Shown piece after piece: positions 4,650-5,026 of a stretch of 5,026 nucleotides of DNA. How positions within the stretch are numbered: position 1 is the first letter of the stretch; the number at the start of each line of letters is the position of its first letter. The translations under genes and the position numbers were made by a program. The notes beneath the pieces were generated by a model, which was not told where the DNA came from, made no database searches, and worked only from the letters and a program-made list of their open reading frames with translations. The DNA comes from Halanaerobiaceae bacterium (GTDB lineage Bacteria > Bacillota > Halanaerobiia > Halanaerobiales > Halarsenatibacteraceae), in assembly GCA_003554685.1 (NCBI GenBank), contig PWHA01000197.1, positions 1-5,026 on the forward strand, read 5' to 3'.

Positions 4650-5026
4650 ATGACTACCAAGAGGCAGTCCATGGATGGTAATACTGCTGCCGCTCATGTA
4701 GCCTATGCTTTCACAGATGTGGCAGCAATATATCCCATAACTCCATCCTCACCGATGGCAGAAATGGTTGATGAGTGGAGCGCCCATGGACGTGAGAATA
4801 TTTTTGGCCAGCAGGTTAAGCTGACTGAAATGCAGTCAGAGGGAGGAGCAGCTGGAGCGGTCCATGGTTCGCTGGCAACTGGTGCCATGACTACAACCTT
4901 TACCGCTTCCCAGGGGCTGCTGTTGATGCTTCCCAATATTTACAAGATGGCCGGTGAACTTTTGCCGGGGGTTTTTCATGTCAGCGCCAGAACAGTGGCA
5001 ACTCAGGCCCTCTCTATTTTTGGCGA
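4650..5026 (+). CDS. nifJ: pyruvate:ferredoxin oxidoreductase, N-terminal part (cut by window end)
   Basis: The first 125 codons of a single-chain pyruvate:ferredoxin (flavodoxin) oxidoreductase, which oxidises pyruvate with CoA to acetyl-CoA and CO2 and passes electrons to ferredoxin. The visible stretch is the start of domain I. MDGNTAAAHVAYAF (8-21) and YPITPSSPMAE (28-38) are diagnostic of the single-chain form rather than the four-subunit type. Residues corresponding to pyruvate and thiamine diphosphate site residues of the Desulfovibrio africanus enzyme are present: T31 (YPITP), E64 (MQSEGG) and R114 (VSARTVA). TTTFTASQGL (81-90) and AGELLPGVFHVSAR (101-114) are also typical. Full-length enzymes are about 1,170-1,200 residues, so roughly a tenth is visible. 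The frame is open to the last base. A strong promoter lies about 60 nt upstream and tnaA is divergent. Family is certain; whether the gene is intact beyond the window cannot be seen. nifJ or porA/por are alternative symbols. Confidence 0.95.
   Translation, partial: MTTKRQSMDGNTAAAHVAYAFTDVAAIYPITPSSPMAEMVDEWSAHGRENIFGQQVKLTEMQSEGGAAGAVHGSLATGAMTTTFTASQGLLLMLPNIYKMAGELLPGVFHVSARTVATQALSIFG

Noticed and set aside
4703..4936. A 77-codon minus-strand frame inside PFOR
   Set aside because: It is antisense to the highly conserved PFOR N-terminus.

Overview
This window looks like chromosomal DNA of an anaerobic, fermentative, low-to-mid-GC Gram-positive-type bacterium. Coding regions are of moderate GC and the intergenic DNA is very AT-rich. 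Ribosome binding sites are strong (AAGGAGGT, GGGAGG), two or three genes start at GTG or TTG, and the gene set is pyruvate:ferredoxin oxidoreductase, tryptophanase and a ferredoxin-tailed aldo/keto reductase. A halophilic or clostridia-like anaerobe such as the Halanaerobiales would fit, but that placement is inference. There is no insertion sequence, phage gene, CRISPR array, rRNA or tRNA that I can see.

Layout. (1) Bases 1-60 are probably the first codons of a leftward gene that runs off the window. (2) Bases 61-640 are a long AT-rich spacer. It holds a GC-rich hairpin (88-109), a mosaic of short AT-rich repeats (125-246), and weak promoter-like and small-ORF signals ahead of the next gene. 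(3) Bases 641-1477, plus strand, encode a ZIP-family (ZupT-like) divalent metal importer. (4) A hairpin with a U-tract on the minus strand (1496-1529) separates the convergent metal transporter and aldo/keto reductase genes. (5) Bases 2718-1582, minus strand, encode an aldo/keto reductase with a C-terminal 2[4Fe-4S] ferredoxin-like domain and a TTG start. (6) Bases 4220-2835, minus strand, encode a tryptophanase (TnaA) with a complete set of family catalytic residues. It lies 116 bp upstream of the reductase and is probably co-transcribed with it. (7) Bases 4221-4649 are a divergent regulatory spacer with a convincing promoter in each direction and several operator-like palindromes. (8) Bases 4650-5026, plus strand, are the first 125 codons of a single-chain pyruvate:ferredoxin oxidoreductase, cut by the window end.

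How the genes may work together. Tryptophanase converts L-tryptophan to indole, pyruvate and ammonia. The divergent PFOR oxidises pyruvate to acetyl-CoA and CO2 and reduces ferredoxin. The reductase downstream of tryptophanase carries its own iron-sulfur clusters and could take part in electron disposal. The shared divergent spacer makes joint control of amino-acid fermentation and pyruvate oxidation plausible but unproven.

I do not see clear evidence of a wholly new system. The least explained signals are all non-coding: a perfect 9-bp inverted repeat placed about 60 bp upstream of the predicted tnaA start site, a perfectly duplicated 15-nt start-to-stop mini-ORF in the tnaA leader, and the repeat mosaic at 125-246, in which every core repeat reads TATAAT on the minus strand.
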